64,000 nucleotides of DNA, taken from contig NC_080672.1 in assembly GCF_030247195.1 (NCBI RefSeq), positions 305,939,115-306,003,114 on the forward strand. Direction: 5' to 3'. The notes under the pieces are model-generated. The model made no database searches. It was given only the letters and a program-made list of their open reading frames with translations, and had not been told where the DNA came from. The DNA comes from Topomyia yanbarensis. Lineage: Eukaryota; Arthropoda; Insecta; Diptera; Culicidae. Below, in pieces: positions 45,527-55,965 of the stretch. The translations under genes and the position numbers were made by a program. Every line of letters starts with the position of its first letter. Position 1 is the first letter of the stretch.

Positions 45527-48500
45527 TTAAATTTGGATATTGATGGTTTTGAGGAACGTGTATATAAGGGACATATAGAGAATATCGCGGCTTGCTAGTA
45601 CATCTCGAACCGGGACATTGGGTGATCTTCCTCGGGCCCGAAGGGAATCGAATAGTTGAGATCTGGCAGAACAGTACTCGGCGCATGCCCAGACAACATG
45701 TTCGATTTCGTGATAACCGTTGCCACAAGCGCAGATACCGCTATCCACGAGCCCAATACGCCGGAGATGTGCATCCAGCGTGTAGTGATTGGACATGAGC
45801 CGAGACATCACGCGAATGAAATCCCGACCCACATCCATCCCTCTGAACCAAGGTTTCGTCGATACCTTAGGGATTATCGAATGTAGCCACCTTCCCAGTT
45901 CACCATTGCTCCATGAAGTTTGCCAACTTTCGAGGGTTCTCTGATGAGTGATACTGAAAAATTCGCTGAAGCTAATTGGTCTTTCATATATGTCACCTTG
46001 TAAAGCGCCCGCCTTAGCTAAAGAGTCCGCTTCTTCATTACCTGGAATGGAGCAATGCGAGGGAACCCAAACTAAGGTAATCTTGTACGATCCTACAGAC
46101 AAAGCACGCAGGCGCTCCCAGATTTTCCCCAGAAAATATGGAATGAACTTTCTAGGTTTCATTGAACGGAGAGCCTCGATTGAGCTGAGGCTATCCGAGA
46201 CAATAAAGTAATGATCGGTGGGCAAAGTATCAATGATCCCAAGGGTATACTGAATAGCAGCAAGTTCTGCGACGTAAACTGAAGCAGGATCATTGAGTTT
46301 GAATGAGGCGGTGAGGTTTTGATTGAATATACCGAAGCCAGTGCAGTGGAGCCGTCGAGGCTTGACCCGTCGGTGTAAAACATATTGTTGCAGTCGACTT
46401 CTCGAAATTTACTATGAAAGATGCTTGGGATCACTTGCGGACGTATGTGATCCGGGATTCCACGAATCTCGTCTTTCATGGATGTGTCGAAGAATACAGT
46501 TGAATCAGAAGCATGAAAGAGATTGACACGGTTGGGATAGTATGAAGAAGGATTGATATTTTGTGCCATGTAATCGAAGTACAAGGACATAAATCGGGTT
46601 TGAGAATTGAGCTCGACAAGCCTTTCGAAATTTGCAATTACTAACGGGTTCAAGATATCGCATCGGATGAGCAATCGATATGAGAGTTCCCATAATCGAT
46701 TTTTCAGCGGAAGGACGCCCGCCGGCACTTCTAAACTCATCGTATGTGTCGAGTGCATGCAACCCAAAGCAATACGCAAACAACAATATTGGATTCGCTC
46801 TAGTTTGATGAAATGTATGTTCGCAGCGGAGCGGAAACAGAAACTCCCGTACTCCATCACCGACAATATTGTTGTTTGGTACAGCCTGATCAGGTCTCCT
46901 GGGTGGGCACCCCACCATGTTCCGGTTATTGTACGGAGAAAGTTGATCCTTTGCTGGCACTTCTGTTTCAGATACCTAATGTGACATCCCCAGGTTCCTT
47001 TAGAGTCGAACCAGACCCCGAGATATTTGAAAGTTGAAACCTGAGCAATAGTTTGACCCATTAATTGAAGCTGTAGTTGCGCTGGTTCACGCTTCCTTGA
47101 AAATACGACTAGCTCAGTTTTCTCCGTGGAGAACTCGATACCTAGCTGGAGGGCCCAAGCAGACAAATTGTCCAAGGTATCTTGCAATGGTCCTTGCAGA
47201 TCGACGGCTTTGAGACCTGTAATAGAGACCACACCGTCATGTGCAAGCTGCCTTAGCGTGCAGGAATTGACAAGACATTCGTCAATGTCATTCACGTAAA
47301 AGTTATAGAGAAGGGGGCTTAGACATGAGCCCTGGGGAAGACCCATGTAGCTAATTCGTGATGTCGATAAATCACCATGCGAAAAATGCATATGTTTTTC
47401 AGACAGCAAGTTTAGCAAAAAGTTGTTTAGAGTCGGTGAAAGACCATGCTGGTGCAGCTTCTCAGAAAGAATTTTGATAGAAACTGAGTCAAAAGCCCCC
47501 TTTATATCTAGGAAAACTGATGCCATCTGCTCTTTGCTAGCATAAGCCATTTGAATTTCTGTTGAGAGCAACGCAAGACAATCGTTCGTCCCTTTGCCTT
47601 TGCGGAAACCAAATTGTGTATCTGACATTAAGCCATTTGCTTCAACCCAATTATCGAGGCGAAACAAGATCATTTTCTCGAACAACTTTCGGATACAGGA
47701 CAGCATTGCAATCGGTCGATACGAGTTGTGGTCGGAGGCTGGTTTTCCTGGTTTTTGAATGGCGATGACCTTCACTTGCCTCCAGTCATGAGGGACAATA
47801 TTACCCTCAAGAAACTTATTAAATAAATTCAACAAGCGTCTCTTGGCAGAGTCTGGCAGATTCTTTAACAAGTTAAATTTGATTCTGTCTGGCCCTGGGG
47901 CTTTATTGTGACATGATAAGAGAGCAAGTGAGAACTCCACCATCGAAAACGGTGTTTCGTTCGCGTTATTGTGAGGGGACGCGGCGCGGTAGATCTTCTG
48001 TGCCGGGGCGGAATCCGGACAAACCTTCTTGGCAAAATCGAATATCCAACGGTTTGAATATTCCACGCTCTCATTGGTACTGTTTCGGTTTCGTAAGCGC
48101 CGGGCCGTACTCCAAAGAGTGCTCATCGATGTTTCTCTCGTTAGTCCGTCGACGAACCGGCGCCAGTAGCTACGTTTTTTGGCTTTTATCAAACTCTTCA
48201 TGCGCGTTTCCGCCATCGCGTACTGTCGGTAGCTAGCTGGCAGCCCGTCGTCCCGGAAGGTCTTATACGCAGCGGCCTTCTTCGCGTACACGTCTGAGCA
48301 CTCTTTGTCCCACCATGGATTGGGAGAACGCCCGCGTGAATTCGCGTCTGGTACGCGTTTAGTCTGAGCTTGAATCGCGGTATCGAGAATCAAGCCAGCC
48401 AGGAACCCGTACTCTTCCTCCGGAGGAAGCTCTTGTGTCGATTCTACTTTTTCGGATATCGCGGACGCGTAGCTCTTCCAATCAATATTTCGTGTGAGGT

Positions 48501-49218
48501 CATACGAAACATTGATTGTATTCGGTGGCCCTGAACCGTTAGCAATATTAATTACGATTGGCAGATGGTCGCTGCCGTGGGGATCAGAGACTACCTTCCA
48601 CATGCAATCTAACCGCAGCGATGTCGAGCAGAGGGACAGGTCTAAGGCGCTCGGACGCGCTGGAGGGGCAGGAATCCGTGTCATTTCACCCGTATTCAAA
48701 ATGGTCATATTGAAGTTGTCGCAAAGCTCATGGAGTAGGGTAGATCGATTATCGTCATGAAGGCAACCCCATGCCGTGCCGTGGGAGTTGAAGTCACCTA
48801 AAACTAGCCTCGGTGCGGGGAGGAGTTCCGCAATATCGCAAAGCCGTCGGTGGCTAACTGAGGCTCTAGGGGGGATGTAGGTGGAAGCAATGCAAAGGTC
48901 TTTGCCTTTAATTCTGGTTTGGCAAGCGACAACTTCAATGCCTGGTGTCGAGGGGAGGTCGATCCGATTGAAAGGATAGCACTTTTTGATCCCCAAAAGT
49001 ACTCCTCCGTAAGAGTCTTCTCGATCCAAGCGAATAATATTAAAATCGTGAAAGTGTAGGGTTATTTCTGAAGTGAGCCATGTCTCGCATAGGGCAAATA
49101 CATCGCATTTCAAATTATTTAGTAAAATTTTAAACGAATCGATTTTCGGGATAATACTTCTGCAATTCCACTGTAGAACAGTGATTAAATCCTTGACCTC
49201 GTTCGATGAATTAGCCAT
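45527..49218 (-). pseudogene. I-clade retrotransposon ORF2 (endonuclease, RT, RNase H), frameshifted
   Basis: Starts at ATG 49216-49218, overlapping the ORF1 stop by 8 nt; an upstream TTG is not used as start. The N-terminal AP endonuclease has LQWNCRS, FALCETWL, LVLGDFNSHG and DPHGSDHLPI, all intact. The RT has motif A FLDIKGAFDSV and motif B GLPQGSCLSPLLYNFYVND. In motif C, LRQLAHDGVVS, the first of the two aspartates is histidine (codon 47239-47241, CAT for GAT). RNase H begins FYTDGSS. The frame breaks near 46345, where ACTGCACTGGC looks like a small ACTG-type duplication. RNase H resumes in another frame with AELAAI, IVSDSLSS and NEEADSLAKAGA, then a CxCGxGYxEIEHVVWxC zinc-like tail ending at 45527. 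Confidence 0.93.
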
Positions 49219-50533
49219 CGAAGGATACAATCGCTGAAAGGAGGGGCCATTTCGCAGTGAACTGCATCAAGAATGTTTTTACTGCGAGGAGAAAGCTTAT
49301 CAAGATACTTTTAAGGGGGTCAGAAATGTTCAACGTTGTAAGAATACGGTCCACAATGTCAGAGAAATTTATTAAGCCAGCACTGTTTTCTTTCTCTGGC
49401 TGAGATATGGGAACACTTGGGGTTTTTGATGTTCCTGGAAGTGCTGGGAACTCCTTTTCTGAGCTCAGGTTACTGAGACCGGGAGCGACTTGCTTCGGTT
49501 TTACAACAGTACTTCCTTGAGTAGTCATTTTAGGGGGACCATGAAGAGACACCTTCTGGCCTTTACGACGAAGCTTGGAAGAGGAAATGTTCTTCCTTTT
49601 TCTACTACTTCTAGGCACAGCAGAAGATGTTCCCTCCTGGGGTTCATCACAGTCGCCTTCGTCAGTAGACAAGCTGGCAAAGATGTTCGTAGAGACAGGT
49701 GGCGTAGCTATCTTAAGCATTTCTGCAAAAGATCGCTTAGAGCGTCCCTGAAGGGAACGCTTAAGATTTTCCTCGCGCTGTTTGTACGCGGGACATGAAG
49801 GGAGATCATGTGGGTTTCCCCCACAGTAGAGACACTTTTCGACATCTCTACCACAGGAATCATCCGCATGATTCCCACCGCATTTCCCACAGCGGGCTTT
49901 ATTGCTACAATGGGAGGCTGTGTGTCCCAATTGTTTGCAATTAGTACAGTTCATGACCCGCGGCACAAAGAGGCGAACAGGTAGACGAACCTTGTCAAAG
50001 AGGAGGTAATTGGGCAGGGCAGAGCCGGCGAAGGTCACCCGATAAGAGTCTGAGTTGACGTATGTTTTCTTCCCGTCAGCTGCGACTGATGCTGAATGCA
50101 AACGTTTGCATTCCAGTATCTTCACTGGCTTAAGCATGGGGTCTTTGAAACAGCCAGTCCCATATTTTAGCAGGTCCTCGCAATTCAGACTCGAATCGGA
50201 AACGACCCCACTGACTTCAACCCTGCTAGCTGGAATATACACCCTGTACTCCCTCGTAAAGGGCTCGTAGCCAGCAATATCATTTGCCTGAGTTGAACTG
50301 TTAACAACCACCCGAAGCTTATCAGGGCGAATTTTCGATATTTCTGTCACGGCCGAATACCGGTCTGTCAGAACGCGAGAAATCTGCAACAGATTCAAAC
50401 ACTTTTTTTCTTTGGTCCGAAAGAAGATCACAAATGGCCCGGTGGCCGTGCTCGGATATACTTTCAGCCGGGGAGCCGATTTTGTTTCGACGTCCATCTC
50501 ACCTTGAGACGAACCGCCGTCAGGGGAAGTCAT
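49211..50533 (-). CDS. I-clade retrotransposon ORF1 (Gag-like nucleic-acid-binding protein)
   Basis: 440 residues from ATG at 50531-50533 (context gcaaaaATGa). The N-terminal half contains an RNA-recognition-like fold region followed by three zinc knuckles near residues 195-255: CTNCKQLGHTASHC (Cx2Cx4Hx4C), CGKCGGNHADDSC (Cx2Cx3Hx4C) and CLYCGGNPHDLPSC (Cx2Cx4Hx4C). The C-terminal part is low-complexity, Ser/Lys-rich, with a hydrophobic end. I-type ORF1 proteins bind the element RNA and form the ribonucleoprotein for target-primed reverse transcription. The frame is intact throughout. Its stop TAA overlaps the ORF2 start in ATGGCTAA. Confidence 0.92.
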   Translation of the reverse strand: MTSPDGGSSQGEMDVETKSAPRLKVYPSTATGPFVIFFRTKEKKCLNLLQISRVLTDRYSAVTEISKIRPDKLRVVVNSSTQANDIAGYEPFTREYRVYIPASRVEVSGVVSDSSLNCEDLLKYGTGCFKDPMLKPVKILECKRLHSASVAADGKKTYVNSDSYRVTFAGSALPNYLLFDKVRLPVRLFVPRVMNCTNCKQLGHTASHCSNKARCGKCGGNHADDSCGRDVEKCLYCGGNPHDLPSCPAYKQREENLKRSLQGRSKRSFAEMLKIATPPVSTNIFASLSTDEGDCDEPQEGTSSAVPRSSRKRKNISSSKLRRKGQKVSLHGPPKMTTQGSTVVKPKQVAPGLSNLSSEKEFPALPGTSKTPSVPISQPEKENSAGLINFSDIVDRILTTLNISDPLKSILISFLLAVKTFLMQFTAKWPLLSAIVSFDG

Positions 50534-50842
50534 TTTTGCACGGGCCTATTGCCCAGTGCACGTTATTAAGACAACCAAGAAGGGGAAACAAAAACTAATA
50601 CTTAGCTTGTGTAGGTAACGGTATCCAGACGGCTTACTAGAGGAACACTGCTTCACTTCACTGACCGGCTAACGGTACAGAAACAGAAACACAAAAGAAG
50701 GGAAAAAACCTCAACTAGGCGTAGAGTGTGCAAATAACCTTGAACGCGGATTAACACTATTTGTCGCTATAGAGTGTACGGACTGATGACAAAAGACTTC
50801 TATCTCGACTGAGTGCTCGATAACGAATGATAAATAGTCGAT

Positions 50843-51834
50843 GATGACGTCATTCATAGAAGCGTAGCGCGCTAGGTACACAAATCTGTCGTGCTGGACT
50901 AGGGAAGCGCTATCTTCTGTGTGTAAATGCGCGATATTTTGACTAGGTTGCTCATTATTTAAATTTTTAATGCCATGGTTTCAAAAATCTTTGGGTTTAT
51001 CTATTGGAATCCATTCTTAAAAGTATTTCGGGGCGATGTGCGCAAAAAATTTGAAAATTTTTCGTGAGATGGCTGAATTATATGCGTTTAAAATTGGACC
51101 ACTTTTCGTTACATACCATTTTTGTAGAATTTGCAACGTGCATCCCTATATCGAAAACAAAGACGTAGTCCTACGTCAAAATTCGTTGTGTGATTGAATA
51201 TTATTAAAAAATATAAGCAGTGCTCCTTATAGCCGGCTATCCGGAGTTCAAGGTGCTTATTTTGCTAATCGTATTAATACAACAAATGATAAATTTCCCA
51301 AATTCTCGGCAGCCGGCTGCCCAGAGTAATTATTACATGATAACGCTATTGGCACACTTACTAACAACTCTCCCCATCCCGTGATACATGTGGAGATGCA
51401 GAGGATTCCTCGGTCTCTAGTAGCAACATGTATCGGACTAACATTCCTTCCTTTCCCAGAAGATCTGCATTCGGACGTGGCCGGCGTCGGTATTGATCAG
51501 CAAGCAGGGATCAGAATAGATTGTACAATGTGGCTCATCATGTTATTCCCAAGCATGTTGTTCCAATGAACATTTTGCAACCTAATTTGGTTCTGGTCAA
51601 TAACGGAGTAGCAACTACGGGCGATCTCTTATGCTTATGCTTATGCTTATTCACCCCACCCTTCTGCATTTTTCTTCACTCTAAGGTACCTAACATGGGA
51701 ATGAGACTTTATATACAAATCTGAATGCGTTAAACAATTCGGCATACAAATATATGCCATAACTTGCCACTAACTCGACATATTTGTTTAATTTTCATGA
51801 TTTTCAACCCCAATAGGTGGTTATTAATATACTA
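50843..51834. other. Noncoding, no gene recognised
   Basis: Right flank of the retrotransposon begins with a CRE-like TGACGTCA. A (TATGCT)4-like microsatellite is near 51627-51650. The 51365-51600 stretch is GC-richer and resembles transposon-derived sequence (cgtgatacatgtggagat, with a similar motif near 39708), but the family was not identified. Confidence 0.4.
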
Positions 51835-52525
51835 AATAATTTTAAAAAAATCGTCAAATGGTCATAAAAACCGATTCTGATGTACTAGAGACAAGAAGAA
51901 AACGCCATTTTTCATCATTTTCCTCCTATTTTACGAAAAACAAAATGCGGACTAAGCACACTGACATTGTTTTATTTTGTAAAACAGTGTTATTTTTTAA
52001 GAATAGCATAAAATGTCAAAAGGTGATCTAGCAAAAATTAAATAACTCATACCCCACTAGCCGTAGCTATACACTTTCGTCATCAAAAATACGCTCCTAT
52101 ATTTGGCTCAACTATTTGAAGTGTTTCCTATGCTTTTAAAATTTTGTAGATGCCAAGTTTTGAAGAAAAACTTATGAAAAACACCAAAAATTACAGTTTT
52201 TACTAAGTTTTCAAGGCTCTGTCGCTCTTATAATCCACAATTTGTACAAACTAACCAAACTTCTCCATTTTGATCTCCAGAAAAATAAAAAAAATCCTGC
52301 TGAAAAAAATCCAAGACAGTTCAGGAGCACTTCAACAAGCATGAATTTGAAATTTTACCAAAAATCGACCCATTTTTCGAAAAATCTAAATTCGCCACCA
52401 GTACAGAGCGTTTTAGCAAATTCACTGAGGAGAAGAAAGTGGTCATGATACCCTAACCTTTAATTTAAGAAGTGAGCCCGATGACTTTTTTTAACATGAT
52501 GTCATTTTGGGACATCCTAATGTAC
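51835..52525 (-). repeat. Dispersed noncoding repeat, copy 2 (inverted relative to 37250-38045)
   Basis: Reverse-complement matches include ACCAAACTTCTCCATTTTGA, AAAGTGGTCATGATACCC, AAGTGAGCCCGATGACTTTT and CATGATGTCATTTTGG. The two copies are 14 kb apart in opposite orientation and diverged by substitutions and small indels. Confidence 0.75.
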
Positions 52526-52529
52526 GGCC

Positions 52530-53094
52530 TACCCCATAGAAAATCCTCCCGATTTTCCCACCGACTAAATCGGTTTGCGTCGGCACAATCGGACGACTGT
52601 GCCATCAATTAATCGGTCAATATATGCACCGACATGCACCGACTCTTATGGGGGTTTAACATGGGCGTCTGTCGACGCTACACCCGATTAAATACGATCG
52701 TTAAAATCTGCTGAAATCGGTCTACTTCAACCAATCGAATCGATCGACTAGTCGGTGGTTTAAAACTGGAATCAGATTTACACAGATTAAATCTGGCGAT
52801 TAATATGGTGACGAAAATTGTTCACCGATGAAGCCCAACTTAGTAGGTTAATTAGCCTGTGCACGTAGACGAAGTCGACCAGCAAGTCGACATAATTTGA
52901 CTTTCACTGTGAGCCGTGGTTACAAACATTGCTTCACAGTTAAATGGCAGTGCTGGTAAACACGGCTCACAGTAAAAGTCATTTTTATGTCGACTTCGTC
53001 AACGTGCACAGCCTAATTAATTGGTCGATCCCGAAGCACCCGATTTTGTCGGTCGACTGGGAAATTTATCAACCGTCAAATTTTTTATGGGGTA
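52530..53094. mobile_element. TIR element with ends TACCCCATA, copy 1, interrupted
   Basis: Left end TACCCCATAGAAAATCCTCC; right end, read inverted, TACCCCATAAAAAATTT. The interior is rich in CCGACTAAATCGG/GTCGGTCGACT-type motifs that can pair. It is interrupted by the 159-bp MITE at 52855-53013. An uninterrupted relative lies at 53489-53877. No coding region. Confidence 0.8.
52855..53013. mobile_element. 159-bp MITE nested in a TIR element
   Basis: Ends GCCTGTGCACGTAGACGAAG and, inverted, GGCTGTGCACGTTGACGAAG match at 23 of 25 bases. They are flanked by TAATTA (52849-52854, 53014-53019). The uninterrupted copy at 53489-53877 shows the empty site with one TTAATTAAT, supporting a 6-bp duplication. 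Inner halves also pair (CACTGTGAGCCGTG). Confidence 0.85.
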
Positions 53095-53488
53095 CCCCCA
53101 AGGCGGATACAGGTGTGCACATTTTTTTGTGTGTGTGAGTGCGGTTGTCATTTTTCTTTGATGAAGCCGAAAAAACAAGAGGATATGAAGAAGAAAAGCA
53201 CAAACAGTTGACGTAGCGGGCCCTTCTGTTGCCATAAGTTTTGTTTCGGTTCGGTCATAGTTAATTTAATCGATTTTTTTCGAGGTAAAAAGTGTCCATA
53301 AGTGTTCTAATCGATGGATCCGAAGTGAAGCTCGGCCTTTTCTCACTTTTCATCGAGTGCCAAAGAATCAGGATGCTCGTTCGGATGTTGATGTTTACTC
53401 CAAGGGCCCCGGCCGCCATGCTTAATTTTGCAAGTATAATACTAATACACTCAAAAGTGTCAAATGTCCCCACCTCTCCATCTTGAGG
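53095..53488. other. Spacer between the two TACCCCATA elements
   Basis: GC-richer, non-repetitive DNA with open frames on both strands (64 and 123 codons, largely complementary) but no recognisable domain. It might be host exon or 5' UTR sequence; unsupported. Confidence 0.35.
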
Positions 53489-53877
53489 TACCCCATAGAA
53501 AATCCTCCCAATTTTCCCACCGACTAAATCGGCTTGCGTCGGCACAACCGGCCGACTATGCCACCAATTAGTCGGTCGATTGTTGCACCGACTCTTATGG
53601 GGGTTTAACATGGACGTCTGCCGACGCGACAACCAATTAAATACGACCGACGAAATCTGTTAAAATCGGTCTATGTCAACCAATTAAATCGATCGATCGA
53701 TCATTAAAACTGGAACCAGATTCACACAGATTAAATCTGGCGATTAATATGGTGATATGGTTAATATGCACACAGACGAAACCCAACTTAGTCGATTAAT
53801 TAATCTGTCGACCTCGAAGCACCCGATTTCGTCGGTCGACTGGGAAATTTATGAACTGTTAAATTTTCTATAGGGTA
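53489..53877. mobile_element. TIR element with ends TACCCCATA, copy 2
   Basis: Same family and orientation as 52530-53094 without the nested MITE. Ends TACCCCATAGAAAATCCTCC and (inverted) TACCCTATAGAAAATTT. It serves as the empty-site comparison for the nested insertion. Confidence 0.8.
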
Positions 53878-54334
53878 GTTTATCCTTGAAAGGCTAATAC
53901 ATTTTTATGTTTCAAATGACTGTTATTTACTTATTCCCTATCATTGTAGAAAGTATTCTATTGTGTCTTCGAATATTGAGCACAGAAATGTTCTCTAAAA
54001 GAAATAGAGCACTCCATGGTCTCTTGCCCCAACAAGCACGCCTCATGACCATACAAAAAAACAAGGATTAACAGCGAATTGTATATAGCAAATTTCATAC
54101 ACGTCCTCAGGCAACGGGAATCAAGAATCAGAATATATTGGTTCGATTGGCACATTCCCATGTCATTCGGAGATTCGTGCTTAGTCGTGTCGTCTCATCT
54201 CTTTCCTGGTAGGAATTTCTCGAAGAAACAATGAAATCTAGAGATAAAGCCTATGGCTTTTTACCACACTGCATTAGGAAAAATACGTTTTAGCTAACCA
54301 ACTCTAGCCAATATGTGTGCCAATTTCTAGCGAT
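53878..54334. other. Noncoding, no gene recognised
   Basis: Nothing recognised; a 67-codon minus frame lacks any domain. Confidence 0.4.
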
Positions 54335-54960
54335 GCCGAAATGACCGAGTACTCTTAAAATGTAGACAGCATTTTAAATGCAGAGTTCTTCGATTTGAGT
54401 TCGTCATGCGGTTATCAATTTTGATCTCAAATCTGTCGAACTAAGTACTTTTAGGGCTTTTTAGATGCTGATTGTACACTAGACTGGTTCAATTTTTTAC
54501 ATTTAGCTCCACCAGGCTCTACTGATTCCTTTTATGACCCTTAGTAATTGTGCAAATTTTAGTACCGATCGATTGTGTCTACCCTCCAAAAATTTCAAAG
54601 GTTATATGGAAATTAATATAGAAAATCGGTTAAAATTAAAAATAAATTAAAAAATTTTCTACGGAACACATTCGTGGAACATTGTAAGTTTGTGAAAATT
54701 ATCTGAGAAAAGTTATTGTGGTCTACCATTCTATTGTACACCACACAGAAATGCAAAAAATTTTACTTGGAATACAGTACAGTATCTACCACATTGAAAG
54801 TTTTGAATTGAAAAGTGAATGTAAGTGTAAGGTCACTGGGAGCAAGCCTATTCTCATCCCAAGTAACCATTTGTGGCAACAATGATTGCACGATCTGTTT
54901 GTTTACTGTTCCAGAGCCCAGTACCCTTAAGACAGTATGGTCATGAACATACCACTCATC
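54335..54960 (-). pseudogene. Degenerate non-LTR RNase H/RT remnant, second copy
   Basis: Blocks match the 8138-9840 remnant: about 54335-54440 (atgccgaaatgaccg, cgatttgagttcg) and 54765-54960 (gtgtaaggtcactgggagca, ctcatcccaagta, tgcacgatctgt). The segment between has diverged or been replaced. Heavily decayed, same minus orientation, no open frame left. Confidence 0.65.
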
Positions 54961-55747
54961 GCCATCAGGTATATACTCTGAAGCTGATTCAGCTCTGACT
55001 CGATTGTTGTGGATTCTCCATTCTGACCTTTTTCAAATGTTACTCAATTTGAGCTGCCATGATGCCACCAAAGTTCCACCAAATTTGTGAGTTCAATATA
55101 TGGGAATTGTCAAATTGTCCCCGGGCTGCAACGGTGTTTGTAATCGATGGGTTAAAAACATATCGTGGATCGCAACTACGCTAAGAATATACAAATTATG
55201 CTGCATTTGAATTTAATTATCGTTTTAATTCATGTTTCTGTTAACAATATACATAGTTAAATCTTAATGAACAATTTTAACTCATTATGTATCAAAAAGT
55301 ACTGCTGTCCAGAGCACATACCTTTGAAAACTTTTGGAATAAATCAAAACGACTTATCAAGAGCGGATCAAATATTAAAACTCATATTCCATAGTGGAAC
55401 GTTGAACCAATATTTTCCGACAAATTTCCATTGACTTGGTTTATTAATGATTATCATGAAAAATACATTGCAAAGGGATTTTAGATGTGAAACACTTATT
55501 GTTGAATGCTCTTTCATGAGTGCTTGTTTTGCGAATCTTAAGAGAATAAATTTTATACATGAATAAAATAATACAATATTTGAGCGCCAGAAAATATGAC
55601 GAATTCTAGCGATGCAAAGGTGGTGAAATTTAGTGCGGTTATATGTGTCATCCATTCGCATCATGGAGTGAAGTTAAGTACTATAAAAAGAGACTGGGCG
55701 TTGTGTATAGACGTAAACAGCGTCAAGAAATGGTTGGATGTGAATTG
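54961..55747. other. Noncoding, no gene recognised
   Basis: AT-rich DNA; the 98-codon minus frame (55368-55664) has no recognisable domain. Confidence 0.4.
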
Positions 55748-55965
55748 TTCAAAACCTGAACCCGTCCGAACCCGAAAATTCCAAATTTGGAAAACCCAAA
55801 CCTGACCTGAATCCGAAAGTTTAAAATTTCAAAAACCCAGACCCGACCCGAGCCCGAAAATTTAAAATTTGAAAACCCGGAACCCGAGAAGTTTAAATTT
55901 ATAGAACCCGAACCCGACCCGAAACCCGTGGGGTTCGGGTCGGGTCCAAAAACTCTAACCCGACC
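55748..55965. repeat. Minisatellite of AACCCGAACCCGACCCGAA units
   Basis: Four to five ~40-bp units alternate a (CCCGA)n block with an AT block (aaaatttaaaatttgaaa). The array ends in an inverted GGGTTCGGGTCGGGT, so the C-rich and G-rich sides could pair. It looks like a transposon end or satellite; family not identified. Confidence 0.75.

Larger units (their letters stand above)
44463..50830 (-). mobile_element. Full-length I-clade non-LTR retrotransposon (6.4 kb)
   Basis: Flanked by a perfect 12-bp target duplication TAAATAGTCGAT (44451-44462, 50831-50842). On the minus strand: 5' UTR ~297 bp (initiator-like CTCAGTCGAG and ATCAGTCCG near the 5' end), ORF1 (50533-49211), ORF2 (from 49218), a ~1.06-kb 3' UTR, and an A-rich tail at 44463-44472. 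Endonuclease-RT-RNase H order with three zinc knuckles in ORF1 fits the I clade. The copy is structurally complete but carries an altered RT catalytic motif and a frameshift, so it is probably no longer autonomous. Confidence 0.93.

Noticed and set aside
45279..48760. Numerous plus-strand frames of 60-149 codons
   Set aside because: They are antisense shadows of the retrotransposon ORF2, whose protein motifs are unambiguous on the minus strand.
55368..55664. 98-codon minus-strand frame
   Set aside because: AT-rich, no domain, no promoter or splice context, and no relative elsewhere in the window.
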